A stretch of DNA of 64,000 bases from Alicyclobacillus sp. ALC3 (GTDB lineage: Bacteria > Bacillota > Bacilli > Alicyclobacillales > Alicyclobacillaceae): NCBI RefSeq assembly GCF_028751195.1, contig NZ_CP066784.1, forward strand, positions 1,922,001 to 1,986,000, read 5' to 3'. The notes below the pieces were generated by a model, which saw only the letters and a program-made list of their open reading frames with translations, was not told the DNA's origin and did no database searches. The position numbers and the translations under genes were made by a program. Below are positions 17,274 through 26,475 of the stretch, piece after piece (the first letter of the stretch is position 1; every line of letters begins with the position of its first letter).

Positions 17274-18368
17274 TCATTGAGTTCCACCACGTCCTATGTC
17301 GATATACCGTCCTTTCCACATGACCCTCCTTCGAATGAACGACTGGTACACCGAAAGCACCAGAATTACAAAGAAAAAGAGGGTGGAGAGAAAATGGAGA
17401 ATAGGATGAACCACGCCGAAGCTACCGATATAACGGTTAAAATAGAAAAATTGAAGCACGTATAACGAGTAGGCTATGAGCAATGGCACGAAGTACGGTG
17501 TACCGATGAAGAACAAAAATGAATCCGCTGCAATCAGGCAGACAATCCAGAGAACCATAGGTATGATTGTCAGGATGCGAAAGGATGCCGTACCTAAGGC
17601 CACTTCTTTCGAAAATCCCTCCACTTCACTTTTCATACCGTCAGGATACATCCGGAATTGAATGACCTCTCCGCCAATGTAATTCGTCACTCGAATTCCT
17701 GCTTGCTGGAAACGTTCACCCAAACTCATGTCATCCAGCAATTTCGAACGGATGCTGCGATGTCCGTCAATGGTGTCGTAGTCTTTTCTTGTTGTGACAA
17801 TGCACGCTCCGAAAAGACCTTTTCTTCGATTGGACCTTTCAAAAGGGGAGGCAAAAGCAAATACCATCAGCATGTTCAGCAGCATCGCGAATTTTTCATA
17901 GAAGTGATGGGCTTGATGGTATGGGAGGACGGAGATTACTCCTCCTTGTCGTTGCCGTTCCGAGACTAAAGTTTGAAGAGCATTGCGGTGAAGCCGGACA
18001 TCTGCATCAAGAAACACCAGGATTTCTCCTCGCGAATGCAGGTATCCATTCCACAACGCCCAGTTCTTACCCGTCCAATCCTCTGGGAGAGCCGGTGCTG
18101 ATAATACTGTGACGCCGTAACTTTCTGCGATTGCTTTGGTTTGGTCGTCAGAATGGTCATCAATGACGATGACCTCGTCAGGCCGAATCGCCTGTTCAAA
18201 AATCGAGTTCAGCAATGGGGCAATATTTAACTCTTCGTTTCTGACAGGAATGAGCACGGATATGCTCCCTTGCTTCGCGGAGCTACCGTTTAGTGCCTTC
18301 ATGACGGTCCCCCTGAACAGAACCGTTCCAGCTATGAGTCCCAACAAGATGACGATCAATATGACCAC
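17274..18368 (-). CDS. Family 2 glycosyltransferase, CrtQ-like
   Basis: 364 residues. One N-terminal membrane helix, then a GT-2 domain: ISVLIPVRNEELNIAPLL, VIVIDDHSDDQT, EDWTGKNWALWNG, VFLDADVRLH (DxD-like), LLDDMSLGERFQQAGIRV, and three or four C-terminal helices. The WTGKNWAL motif and the C-terminal WKGRYID are typical of CrtQ/HpnB-type membrane enzymes that glycosylate carotenoid or hopanoid lipids. Start GTG 18368 with AAGGACGG about 8 bases before. It lies between a truncated and an intact EXPERA gene, so the three were probably a duplicated neighbourhood. The lipid substrate is inferred. Confidence 0.8.
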   Translation of the reverse strand: MVILIVILLGLIAGTVLFRGTVMKALNGSSAKQGSISVLIPVRNEELNIAPLLNSIFEQAIRPDEVIVIDDHSDDQTKAIAESYGVTVLSAPALPEDWTGKNWALWNGYLHSRGEILVFLDADVRLHRNALQTLVSERQRQGGVISVLPYHQAHHFYEKFAMLLNMLMVFAFASPFERSNRRKGLFGACIVTTRKDYDTIDGHRSIRSKLLDDMSLGERFQQAGIRVTNYIGGEVIQFRMYPDGMKSEVEGFSKEVALGTASFRILTIIPMVLWIVCLIAADSFLFFIGTPYFVPLLIAYSLYVLQFFYFNRYIGSFGVVHPILHFLSTLFFFVILVLSVYQSFIRRRVMWKGRYIDIGRGGTQ

Positions 18369-18463
18369 GACAATATCCGTCCTTTCCTGACATCAAATGA
18401 AAACTACCAGTACACTCGCCCTGTCCCAGTTGAGATCAACTCTCTCATGGCAACAGAACCTGT

Positions 18464-19015
18464 TCAAACCCTCCGCTTAAACGGGTTGTCTGTCGGGATC
18501 ATGCGGACCAAGAGTGCAAGCGGAATTAAGATATAAGGTGAGTAGACACCCAGCACGACTAGGGGGTGCGGGGTCGGCGTAGCGCCACCCATCTCCTCGA
18601 ACATGATAACAGTGAGATTCGTTAACATAACGGACGAGTAAATGATGGCAGGAATACGGATCCAGTTTCGGCCTCTGACAAACGCGTAGGTGGCAAGCAC
18701 ATAAAATGGACCGAAGCCGAGCACGTCAATCCAAATGGTTGCCTTCCACCACGCGGCTCGCGCCATGAGGTCGGGGTCATACAATGCCCCGTAATGATGA
18801 ACCATGCGAATGAAAAACATGGGCGGCCAAGCGGGAGGGTTAAAGTGATAGGGGTTTGAAACAATAATCTGTTCGATATCGATGATGTATGTGACAAAGC
18901 AGACATTGATGAGAAAAAAGAACACGAACACGACATCGTACCAGCGCTGTCGAAACGGAATCACAATTTCCCTATCGCTCTGTACGCGGGTTCCTAAAGA
19001 GAGATTAGTAGACAC
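18464..19015 (-). CDS. EXPERA-domain (TMEM97/EBP-like) membrane protein
   Basis: 183 residues, four transmembrane segments. Motifs: RQRWYDVVFVFFFLINV, a central WWKATIWIDVLGFGPFYVLA, and IPAIIYSSVMLTNLTVIMFEE. This pattern corresponds to the EXPERA/DUF2781 superfamily, which includes sterol isomerase EBP and TMEM97. The bacterial role is unknown; location beside a lipid glycosyltransferase suggests isoprenoid-lipid chemistry. Start GTG 19015 with GAGGTG upstream. A cut-off paralog lies at 16970-17173. Confidence 0.75.
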   Translation of the reverse strand: MSTNLSLGTRVQSDREIVIPFRQRWYDVVFVFFFLINVCFVTYIIDIEQIIVSNPYHFNPPAWPPMFFIRMVHHYGALYDPDLMARAAWWKATIWIDVLGFGPFYVLATYAFVRGRNWIRIPAIIYSSVMLTNLTVIMFEEMGGATPTPHPLVVLGVYSPYILIPLALLVRMIPTDNPFKRRV

Positions 19016-19333
19016 GTATGCACCTCGACCGTTAGCAATTTTGTAATCTGGATACCCGTTTCACAAAGCCATAAACGTTTGAGTTAGACCACTGGGTTTG
19101 CATACTCCAGGAAATCTACTAGAATTTTCTGTACAATTCTGACGGTGTGTTGTATGGTTAGACCCCCTCTGACGAGATCATTCGTTGCAGTCACTGAATC
19201 ACACGACAGTTTATCACGCTCAGATTTGCGTTTTCTTAACAAAGTATTAAGGCGTATTTCATCAGCAACGGTTCGCAACCCTGGTCCCTCTGTACGCTAC
19301 AACGGAACCTTCAAGGACCGTTACTCAGCCCGT

Positions 19334-19378
19334 AAAAACAGCAGCTTCTCCGCGTGATACGGAAAAGCTGCTGCTGCA
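19334..19378. terminator. Hairpin, probable terminator
   Basis: CAGCAGCTT (19339-19347) pairs with AAGCTGCTG, extended by CCG/CGG inside; followed on the minus strand by TTTTACG. It may mark the end of the TniQ unit, or lie outside it. Confidence 0.5.
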
Positions 19379-19461
19379 CCTAACTCAATCATTGACGTAA
19401 AGCTGTCTCAGCCATGTCGTACAGTGACTCAATCGCAGACGTAATTGTGAGGGATAACTTC

Positions 19462-19573
19462 AAATGGCATAAAAAGCGCCTGATTCCAGGGTGTTTTTTG
19501 ATGTAAAATGGCATTGTCAATATCGTAAAATGACATAAAGCGTAATTTGTATAACATAAACCGGCATAAATCG
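19462..19573. repeat. Four AAATGGCATAAA-type repeats beside the TniQ genes
   Basis: Plus-strand copies: AAATGGCATAAA (19462-19473), GTAAAATGGCATTG (19503), CGTAAAATGACATAAAGCG (19524) and AAACCGGCATAAATCG (19558). All have the same orientation and spacings of 41, 21 and 34 bases. Multiple directly repeated ~15-20 base sites are what TnsB/TniA transposases bind at the ends of Tn7-like elements. They lie directly beyond the 3' end of the TniQ pair. Confidence 0.5.
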
Positions 19574-19575
19574 TT

Positions 19576-21606
19576 TTACTTATTGCGAGCAAACACACGC
19601 CCTGTACGGAATCTGAGCTTTGCGTCATTGATTGCCTTTACGACCTCAGAATATGTATATAACTGTTTATAAGAAATACCTGTAAAATTCGCTATTTTCT
19701 GGACAGTTACATGTTCCTCGGTTACCGCTAGCTGTTCTATGGCCATACGGACTTCAGCCATCATAAATTCCTTTCGCTCAGCAATGCGACGTGCCGCATC
19801 CTGTTTAGCAAGAAGGGCTATCCACCGAGTGACTCTACTGTGGTTCCGACTCATGTACTTATGAGTACGTCCCATGTGCAAGCATACATCCATTACCGTA
19901 AATGGTTCACTTCGCATCTGCTTGTCCCGAACGAAATCTCGAATTTTCGTTCTTAGTTCTTTGCGTTCTTGTTTTATTGCACATGATCTTTGTTCGGCTT
20001 GGGCCTGCAATATCATTTCTTTGAAGGGGCTGGTTGATAACAATTGAACGTTAATTGCAAGCGACATAGCTAAATCTGCAAACGTAATCCTATTCGTGCT
20101 AGCCTTGCATGTGTGTAACAATCGACTGAGTCTATCACGAAGCAGTGGTGACATCCGGTTCTCGTCTTTATGAGCTGATATTCTCTTAGCTTGTTCGGAA
20201 AACAAGTAATCTTGTACTTTTGGGGATGCCATGTAGTAATAAAAGGTTTTACGGTCCCATCCAAATAGAGACCTGGCCCGTGTGACGCCCTCTAAAGGAT
20301 GATTGCCGATCTGCTTTATACAATCCACAATATCTTCCGGTTCCTCATCAACTGAGTATACAGCCATCAACTTTTTGTTCAACATCTTGTAATAGGCTAA
20401 ATAGCCCATAATTCGACTAACGACGAATGGATGAAACCCAAGAACTTCCCGAATTCTTCTTTGTGTCATTCCCTGGTTCAGGAGATTACGGACATTCTCT
20501 ATAGAACTGATGTCGTCACAGGCCCGGCCGACAACATTTTCCCAGTTACCACCCTTTATTCCGTATTTCATATAGCAACCAGTACATATATATGGGGGAT
20601 AATAAAAAGCCCCATTCCCTTTGAAGCCATTTTTCCACGTAACGCGCCTAAGCCCATTACCCGTTCCATAATATTTGCACCAGGACGCCAAGCAACATCC
20701 AACTGTTGTATCCGAAAGTTGAATTGATTTTACGAATGAATCGGGAACGTTCACATTCTTAAGCGTAGTTATTGAAATACCGGCGGCACGGATGAAACTA
20801 AGAAATTTTTCGATGCTTATCCATCGGGGATTATCCCTGTCGCTGATCATGCGAACAAGACCATTTGATAGTTCTCTCTCAAGTTGTACCTCTTTGGGGC
20901 TATTTTGTGATACATATAACATCGTGATGGCCAATGATTTTTCGTTTGAGTAGCTTGTAATCGGCTGTACGAGATTACCTTCCTCAAATGAAAGCAACTG
21001 TCTCCACTCGGAATATTTTCTCCTTTGATACTCAAGTTTGTCCTGCTCCAACTCAACTATTTGTCCCAGCCGAGTCTTCATACTGGTTCCGCAAAAATGG
21101 CACGTACATGTGGCCATAGAATCGGATATAAACGGTTGGTCAGATAAGCAAGTTGGGCATGCGGTGCTTAACCGTACCCCATGTCGGTCACAGATCACAA
21201 TTTCCTTTATTTGCCAAATGAGTTTGTATACCCCTTCTTCTCGAAGACATTCAGTACAAAATCGACGTATACGTTTGTCCGTAGAAACCTGCATAACTGA
21301 ACGATATTTTTCCGTTGAATCAACTTCATCTAAAAACTTGGTGTAAACGGGATGAAAAGTCATGGTATATAAGGTTTGTGTCATTGCATTAACTAGTTCT
21401 GAAAGCAGTGATAGGTCAATTATACGTTCTGGTAAAATGTCAAGATGATGAGCTTTGTCTCTCGCGTAAACCGGATTACCAGTGCTTATTAGCTTGAATA
21501 GCTGACGATAGTTGATGAGATTTTTGTGGGCCACACGTACTAAAAACCCACTTAATGATTCTCCAGATTTCGGTACGGGACGTATGCTAAATCTCTTCAA
21601 CCCCAT
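19576..21606 (-). CDS. TniQ/TnsD-family target-selection protein (second of pair)
   Basis: 676 residues. The TniQ core is at the N-terminus: PKSGESLSGFLVRVAHKN, then a zinc-finger part FCTECLREEG ... IVICDRHGVRLSTACPTC ... CTCHFCG. A second Cys-rich site (CCLASWCKYYGTG ... CTGCYMKYG) follows near 310-345, and several helix-turn-helix-like repeats fill the C-terminal half (MTQRRIREVLGFHP, TVQKIANFTGISYKQLY). The length and tail are like TnsD rather than short CRISPR-type TniQ. In Tn7, TnsD binds an attachment site and recruits TnsC. It follows its paralog after 18 bases. Confidence 0.82.
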   Translation of the reverse strand: MGLKRFSIRPVPKSGESLSGFLVRVAHKNLINYRQLFKLISTGNPVYARDKAHHLDILPERIIDLSLLSELVNAMTQTLYTMTFHPVYTKFLDEVDSTEKYRSVMQVSTDKRIRRFCTECLREEGVYKLIWQIKEIVICDRHGVRLSTACPTCLSDQPFISDSMATCTCHFCGTSMKTRLGQIVELEQDKLEYQRRKYSEWRQLLSFEEGNLVQPITSYSNEKSLAITMLYVSQNSPKEVQLERELSNGLVRMISDRDNPRWISIEKFLSFIRAAGISITTLKNVNVPDSFVKSIQLSDTTVGCCLASWCKYYGTGNGLRRVTWKNGFKGNGAFYYPPYICTGCYMKYGIKGGNWENVVGRACDDISSIENVRNLLNQGMTQRRIREVLGFHPFVVSRIMGYLAYYKMLNKKLMAVYSVDEEPEDIVDCIKQIGNHPLEGVTRARSLFGWDRKTFYYYMASPKVQDYLFSEQAKRISAHKDENRMSPLLRDRLSRLLHTCKASTNRITFADLAMSLAINVQLLSTSPFKEMILQAQAEQRSCAIKQERKELRTKIRDFVRDKQMRSEPFTVMDVCLHMGRTHKYMSRNHSRVTRWIALLAKQDAARRIAERKEFMMAEVRMAIEQLAVTEEHVTVQKIANFTGISYKQLYTYSEVVKAINDAKLRFRTGRVFARNK

Positions 21607-21624
21607 TTGTGTATGGCCTCACTC

Positions 21625-23442
21625 TCAAAATTCTTCATCGTAGTTCAGGGAGTCATTTATTATCCTACACTTCCGGTTGTGCTGTATGATCCGTTCATAA
21701 ATATAAGTCGTAAGTTCAGGCGCAATTCTCCAAAGACCTGTACGGTTTATTCTACATGAATTATACAGAGCATTAGAGGTTACCGTTGTGTTTGAATTTT
21801 GGAGCAAGAATTCTTCAACTTTTTTATATATCAAATCTTTTCTATGCTGGACTCTATTCTCCCATTGGATTTGCTTCGCCTCCGCGATGAGGTCGTTGCA
21901 TCCCCAATGCCGAATCGTCTCCGGACAAACGCCTACAATTTCACAAACCGACGCAAGTGTAATATCCTCATTCTTTTCCAACAAATCCTCTACCACCTCA
22001 CGGACTATTTCACGTTTTATTGCACTATTGGTCCGCTTAGATGGCCGAGGCCGCTTCATCTCAATCAAAGCACGCATGACCTCTGGATGGAATCGATAAA
22101 CGAGAAACTGCTGATAGCTCTCCCAGCAATTCCACTGCTGAATGGCCTTCAATTTCGCTCCTTTACAAATATCGTTGAGAACTCGGTCAAGCAACGCATT
22201 GTCAATCTCAACCAAAGCCCCACTCCATTCATAGGGTTCCATCCGTGTGCAGAAATAAGCTAAGCATCGGCGGGTTTTGTCCTCAGTGAATCCGATACTA
22301 CGTGCCAGATCCTTCATCCCGCTCAGTGGATTACCCGCACTCCGAAGTGACTGATATCCTTCAATGAAATAAGTCCGCTCTTTAAGTACTCCCTCTTCAT
22401 CGACGGCGTATTCACACCCGCACTCCGTACAGGCGAGATAATACAACAACGTCTCACCGGATTTACGCCGTTTCAACGTCGTTCCCGTTCTCACGAGTGT
22501 ACCCGGCTGCTGATACCCGTTACACCAAGGAGCAAGACAACATAATTGTTCGGCTCTCCTAACTACTCCTTGTCTCAATGACTTCACGAAACTGTCCGGA
22601 ACGGTGACCCGAAGAAATTCGTCCATGGAAGTTTGATGTTCATACAAAGTCTTCAACAGAAATGAAAGGTGGAGGATTCTTTTTTGAGACAGACTGTCTC
22701 GTGCGTGCTGGAGCAATGTGGGTAGAACAAATGGCAATGCCTCTTCGGCCAGTTGCCGTTCAAAATCCAGTCGCCGCCCGCAAAGTAAATAAAGTATGCG
22801 CATGGCAACCTCGGGCGGGTCGATTAGAGAGCCCCCTGGTTCAAGGAGGGTACATAACGCCTCATGTATCCATCGCTGTTGCTCTCGTTCGTCGCCGTCA
22901 ATCGCTCGTGCTTGGCATTTGATAAGTGAAGATCCGCAGTGAGGACATGCATCGAGGGCTTCGACATCCCGGAAGCTGATTTGTTTTTTGCAACTAGAAC
23001 ATGTGTCGACCAGGTACAGTTTGTGTTCAACACAGGATGTTACACAACTCATCTTCCATAGTAGCCGATAATATATTCTCTCCTTCAAACACGTGGGACA
23101 AAACCGATATGAACTCAATATCATGCCCGACATGAAGCGAGTCCGTTGAACGTCTTCCCTTGCGCCAAACTTGGTTAGTAAAGGTTGAAACGTTGTACGC
23201 AATAGTTCCTCCACTGTACGCCCGGTTAAATTTGCGAACTTCCCCATGTCCACTAAGCTTCCGGGAGATATATCAAGCAGTCCGAAATCCGCTCGCTGAA
23301 CGTACTTTTGCTCCCAACTTTTTATGGAGTTTAAGACGGTCAAGACCGGAATCCCGTTTTGATGGGAGAGACGGCGCAGATAGCCCCAAAATGACTCTCC
23401 GGGCAGCGGTTTCGGGCGAACTGCAAAAAGGGTGTTTCCCAT
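21625..23442 (-). CDS. TniQ/TnsD-family target-selection protein (first of pair)
   Basis: 605 residues from ATG 23442, chosen for GGAAGGAG six bases upstream and because the core motif PKPLPGESFWGYLRRLSHQN starts ten residues later. Zinc sites: FCPTCLKER ... CVEHKLYLVDTCSSCKKQ ... CPHCG, then CCLAPWCNGYQQ ... CTECGCEYA. C-terminal HTH-like units (TLASVCEIVGVCPETI; TSNALYNSCRINRTGLW). It shares the overall plan and the phrase VPDSFVKSL with the downstream paralog, so the two arose by duplication. No TnsA, TnsB or TnsC gene is in the window. Confidence 0.82.
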   Translation of the reverse strand: MGNTLFAVRPKPLPGESFWGYLRRLSHQNGIPVLTVLNSIKSWEQKYVQRADFGLLDISPGSLVDMGKFANLTGRTVEELLRTTFQPLLTKFGAREDVQRTRFMSGMILSSYRFCPTCLKERIYYRLLWKMSCVTSCVEHKLYLVDTCSSCKKQISFRDVEALDACPHCGSSLIKCQARAIDGDEREQQRWIHEALCTLLEPGGSLIDPPEVAMRILYLLCGRRLDFERQLAEEALPFVLPTLLQHARDSLSQKRILHLSFLLKTLYEHQTSMDEFLRVTVPDSFVKSLRQGVVRRAEQLCCLAPWCNGYQQPGTLVRTGTTLKRRKSGETLLYYLACTECGCEYAVDEEGVLKERTYFIEGYQSLRSAGNPLSGMKDLARSIGFTEDKTRRCLAYFCTRMEPYEWSGALVEIDNALLDRVLNDICKGAKLKAIQQWNCWESYQQFLVYRFHPEVMRALIEMKRPRPSKRTNSAIKREIVREVVEDLLEKNEDITLASVCEIVGVCPETIRHWGCNDLIAEAKQIQWENRVQHRKDLIYKKVEEFLLQNSNTTVTSNALYNSCRINRTGLWRIAPELTTYIYERIIQHNRKCRIINDSLNYDEEF

Positions 23443-23861
23443 TTGTAACTCCTTCCAGTATGAACTGGGATCAGTTATTCCCAAACGGTGCATAAACAAT
23501 AATCTGAACACGGACTACCTAAATAACGACTGCCGACTGCGACATTCCTCAACCGATGCCACGGTGACTACCGCTGTACGATACGCCATTCAGTTCCAAA
23601 GCCTTCATTTGCATCATTTTGGTCAAGACGGAATAGGCCGGTGAATGGCGAGAGCACCAAGCCAAACCTTTAGGATCGGAACCGACAAAGTCATACATCG
23701 ACCTTCGTCAACACCCAACAGTGATTGTCTATAACAGCCCAAGCCTCATCTTTGCTCAGGTATTGACGCATCCTGCCCTCCTCCCCACCCTCTCGTTTGG
23801 GGTACCATTGAACATCATGTGGCTGTGCTCCAACTATAGAAACCGCCCGTGCCGGGCGTAC
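23443..23861. other. Intergenic region upstream of the TniQ pair
   Basis: About 420 bases without a supported gene. It contains CTGTACGA at 23574, inverted relative to TCGTACAG at 19415 on the far side of the TniQ pair; an 8-base match over such distances may be chance. Confidence 0.35.
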
Positions 23862-23862
23862 C

Positions 23863-23891
23863 CAAAAGAAAAGAGAGCGGTTGCCAACCGC
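23863..23891 (-). terminator. Terminator of the EamA gene
   Basis: Minus strand GCGGTTGGCAACCGC (perfect 7-bp arms with one-base centre) followed by TCTCTTTTCTTTT, 28 bases after the EamA stop. Confidence 0.75.
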
Positions 23892-23918
23892 CCCCTATTC
23901 GTTCATTTCTACGTCCAT

Positions 23919-24785
23919 TTATTCCCTTATCACGAGCATAACTCCTGCAAGAATTAAAGTCGCACCAATCCAAAACGTCATTGTCACTTGCTCGCCAAGA
24001 ACAAGCCACCCTAGAAATGTCCCGACGAGCGGCTGAAAGAAGAAATACAAGCCACCACTTGCTGCATCAACCATCTGCAAGCCCTTGTTCCAGAGAAAGA
24101 AGGCACCTGCTGTCGAGACGATGCCGAGGTATAGCACACCGCCCCAAAGGACTGGGTGGGACAATATGTTACCCAATCCGTGCATTTGTCGAATGCCGAC
24201 TGGCGTAATCACAATGGTCGCTACGAGGATGGCGTAAGTCGTGACAACGAGCTGTGAATGGGCCGTCGACACTCGTTTTACCAACACGGACATTAACGCC
24301 CATGTAAGCGCAGCGATAAACAGGATCACCCCACCGAGTTCGTAAGAACTTCCGAATCCACCGATGCCAACAATCATCAGGACCCCAATGGTTGCCAATC
24401 CGACGGATAACGCTTTTCGGAGTGTGATCCTTTCGCCTAGAATCAGTCGTCCGAAAACGACCATCAACGCCGGCGTCGATGATGTAATCATAGCGCCCAT
24501 CTGTGCCGTAGTCAGCTTTGTTCCAAGGAACTGAGTCCAAATGGATATTGCATACCCAACAATTCCAATGGCAACAACCACAGGTACATCTCGCCAACGT
24601 ATTCGCCACGATTGCCTTGTTGCGAGTATGGCAAGTACCAGCGCCGCAAGAGCGACGACATACCGCAACCAAACGAGCGCAAGTGGTTGAACGACTTCCA
24701 AAACGATTTTGCTCACTACATACATGCCGCCCCATATGCTTGCGGCAAGCGCCAAGAGGACGGCACCCAAATATCTCTGCCTCAT
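23919..24785 (-). CDS. EamA/DMT-family transporter
   Basis: 288 residues, ten hydrophobic segments in two EamA repeats. N-terminal AASIWGGMYVVSKIVLE and second repeat GGVILFIAALTWALMSVLVKR; ends with GWLVLGEQVTMTFWIGATLI. Drug/metabolite superfamily exporters of this shape move amino acids, nucleosides or other metabolites; substrate unknown. ATG with GGAGGGAATTAA upstream. A second, broken EamA gene lies directly upstream. Confidence 0.85.
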   Translation of the reverse strand: MRQRYLGAVLLALAASIWGGMYVVSKIVLEVVQPLALVWLRYVVALAALVLAILATRQSWRIRWRDVPVVVAIGIVGYAISIWTQFLGTKLTTAQMGAMITSSTPALMVVFGRLILGERITLRKALSVGLATIGVLMIVGIGGFGSSYELGGVILFIAALTWALMSVLVKRVSTAHSQLVVTTYAILVATIVITPVGIRQMHGLGNILSHPVLWGGVLYLGIVSTAGAFFLWNKGLQMVDAASGGLYFFFQPLVGTFLGWLVLGEQVTMTFWIGATLILAGVMLVIRE

Positions 24786-24949
24786 TTAATTCCCTCCGCC
24801 TTGTCGGATTTGGCGTGTTCCCGACGAAGGGATATGAATCAATCCGCTTCGCTCAGGAGCGAAGGGATGCTGGAACATCGTTTTCGAATAACATGTTGTA
24901 ATACACAACTATCACCTCCGTCGAACCAAAACAAGTCATACCGCATGTA

Positions 24950-25785
24950 CTACTCTTGTTGGTTAGATCCCTTGCGAGCTAAGATGGCCACTGTCACAAT
25001 GATGCACAATCCTCCAAGCACTGCCGCCAAACCCATTTCCACGTGCAGGAAAGCAACAGCGATAGTTGCTGCCGAAAGTGGTTCGCCGCACGCTAAAAGG
25101 CTTGTTTCAGAAGCAGAAATATACTTCAGACTGGCAATGTAGACGTAAAATGCGATGAGCGTGCCGAACACTACAACAAAACTTACTAGCCACCACGTTC
25201 CGAGCGTGCTATGGCCTGAAAAGTGCCACGGCGGAGTGATAAGCCCATTCCGATACTACCAATGAGCATCCCCCATCCAGAGACGGTTGCAGCGCCATAC
25301 TTCTGCAATAAGGCTTTTGGATAGAGCGTATAGAACGCAGCAGTTAGTGCTGAAATGGTTCCCCAAACTACCGCCAACCATGCAACTGAAAAGCTGTGGA
25401 AATTTCCATTTGTTACTAGCAGAAAAGCACCAGTCAGCGCAAGAATGACAGCCACCAATTGAGACGTGTGCGGCATACGACGACTCCGCAATGCTACATA
25501 CACGGTTATGAAAATTGGCCCCATGTACTGGAGCATCGTACCGGTGGCTGCGTTACCGTACCGGATCGAGGCGAAGTACGAATATTGAACTCCCAGCAAG
25601 CCGATGATTCCTAGAAGAACCATTCTCACGGCGTCTATTTTATCCTTCCACACTGCAAAGGTTTGCACCAGACCAGAGCGTATCGAAACGCCGATCAAAA
25701 GTGACAGTCCCGAGATGCTCATGCGCACCGTGACTAACCAGCCCGGATTAAATCCATACCGTTGAAACAACACTTGGGCAGCTTA
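24950..25785 (-). pseudogene. Second EamA-family transporter, frameshifted and 5'-truncated
   Basis: Two frames make one protein. The upstream frame (25186-25773) runs VLFQRYGFNPGWLVTVRM ... SGWGMLIGSIGMGLSLRR and then hits a stop; after a one-base indel near 25228 the other frame gives ITPPWHFSGHSTLGTWWLV, FGTLIAFYVYIASLKY, and ends in EPLSAATIAVAF. About 30 N-terminal residues (first helix) are missing at the junction with the GNAT gene near 25790. Non-functional. Confidence 0.8.
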
Positions 25786-25861
25786 GAGAGGAATGGACTG
25801 TTCAGCAACGAACATAGTAAATGCCAAATCTGGTGGAAACTACAAGGGAATCGGGAAAGCC

Positions 25862-26296
25862 GTGGTCAAGTTGGTGCCAATGACAATTGAGAAGTATGAG
25901 ACGTGGTTGGACGCTAATGTAAAGTTTCATGCCGAAGAAAAGGTGCGAGTGGGCAACGTCTCGGCTGAAGAGGCGATGCAGGTTTCACAGCATGAGTTTG
26001 AACAGATAATGCCTGATGGATTAGACACCTTGGATACCTATCTCTTTAATGTCAAAGATGAAAACAGTGACCAAGACGTCGGCTGTTTATGGCTGAAGGT
26101 GCGTGATGAAGGGAAGGGAATGTTTATTTATGGCATTGAAATGAACGAAGATGCAAGGGACAAGGGTTATGGACGACAAACCATGCAAGCTCTCGAAGCC
26201 CTCGTGAAGCAAATGGGTATCCCCAAAATATCGCTACATGTTTTTGAATACAACGAAGTTGCAATTAATTTGGCGTCTTCGGAATATAGTGTTTAA
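25862..26296 (+). CDS. GNAT N-acetyltransferase, possibly truncated
   Basis: About 144 residues if started at GTG 25862 (VVKLVPMTIEKYETWLD). The GNAT core is visible: acetyl-CoA loop region NEDARDKGYGRQTMQALE and the following strand KISLHVFEYNEVAINL. Family members normally continue with a xRLGYxxxG motif after INL; here the frame runs out in ASSEYSV and the shape of an RLG-like sequence is visible out of frame, so the last ~20 residues may be lost by a frameshift. An ORF extending to 25793 includes unrelated junction sequence. Substrate unknown. Confidence 0.6.
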   Translation: MVKLVPMTIEKYETWLDANVKFHAEEKVRVGNVSAEEAMQVSQHEFEQIMPDGLDTLDTYLFNVKDENSDQDVGCLWLKVRDEGKGMFIYGIEMNEDARDKGYGRQTMQALEALVKQMGIPKISLHVFEYNEVAINLASSEYSV

Positions 26297-26475
26297 ATCC
26301 CATGTTAGGCATTAGGATCTCCGGTGAGACCATTGAATAATTATACGACCCAAATGGGCTATCAAGCAAAACCCCTATTCAGTTAACGCCCCCATGTGCG
26401 CAATAAATTGTCTACCACGTAAAGAACAAGCAAACGTATAAAGGCAACCCGTAGTCGGACCGCCTTTATATAAAC

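Noticed and set aside
19576..23442. CRISPR-associated transposon
   Set aside because: No CRISPR repeats, Cas12k or Cascade genes, and the TniQ proteins are of the long TnsD-like type.
19411..23581. TCGTACAG inverted pair as exact ends of a TniQ element
   Set aside because: An 8-base match over regions of this size is expected by chance.
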